A stretch of 5,567 nucleotides of DNA from positions 14,975-20,541 of the forward strand of contig PKYZ01000935.1 in the NCBI GenBank assembly GCA_003132865.1. Direction: 5' to 3'. Both the position numbers and the translations under genes were made by a program. This stretch comes from Bryobacterales bacterium. GTDB taxonomy: Bacteria > Acidobacteriota > Terriglobia > Bryobacterales > Bryobacteraceae. A model generated the notes under the pieces. That model was not told where the DNA came from, did not search any database, and worked only from the letters and a program-made list of their open reading frames with translations. Positions 5,521-5,567 of this stretch are shown here, piece after piece (position 1 is the first letter of the stretch; every line of letters starts with the position of its first letter).

Positions 5521-5567
5521 TGAATTGCCGCGCCTGATTCCGTTGTGGCGTGCAGCCTGCGAAACAC

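Overview
The window looks like an accessory stretch of an Acidobacteriota chromosome, probably Solibacter/Bryobacter-like. This is inferred from the remains of an ADOP-type (acidobacterial duplicated orphan permease) MacB-like permease, an exported beta-propeller protein of a kind common in that phylum, and high GC at the left (counted lines near 70%). The right-hand 0.8 kb is clearly less GC-rich (counted lines near 50%).

Left part (1-1975, minus strand): a previously hidden 55-codon gene for a cysteine-rich metallothionein (1699-1866) has a strong ribosome binding site. It is followed after 19 bases by a secreted quinoprotein-like beta-propeller protein (102-1679). The two probably form a small operon read leftwards from a promoter in 1882-1975. 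The long open frame covering both genes (to 1973) is misleading: its first ~98 codons overlap the metallothionein gene in another frame.

Middle (1976-2700): a decayed, internally deleted ADOP permease gene. Its surviving pieces are still in gene order along the minus strand, but every second piece is inverted in place, and short hairpin-forming repeats lie at the breakpoints. A small exported helical-repeat protein (2701-3288, plus) follows; its start is fixed by a GGAGG site.

Right part (3323-5567): a membrane protein gene (minus), resembling a degenerate ion-channel pore module, has lost its 5' end at the boundary of an IS1-like DDE transposase gene (3846-4787, plus). On the other side of the transposase is a minus-strand gene for a proteasome/HslV-like Ntn hydrolase, whose Thr directly after the initiator Met, Asp and Lys match a catalytic triad. 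Its frame now runs into the transposase 3' end and takes its last ~20 residues from there. The two flanks of the transposase belong to different genes, so this is not a clean single insertion; deletion or rearrangement must have followed.

No tRNA, rRNA or CRISPR array was seen. The most interesting items are the overlooked metallothionein with its exported partner, the inversion-riddled permease remnant, and the proteasome-like Ntn hydrolase.
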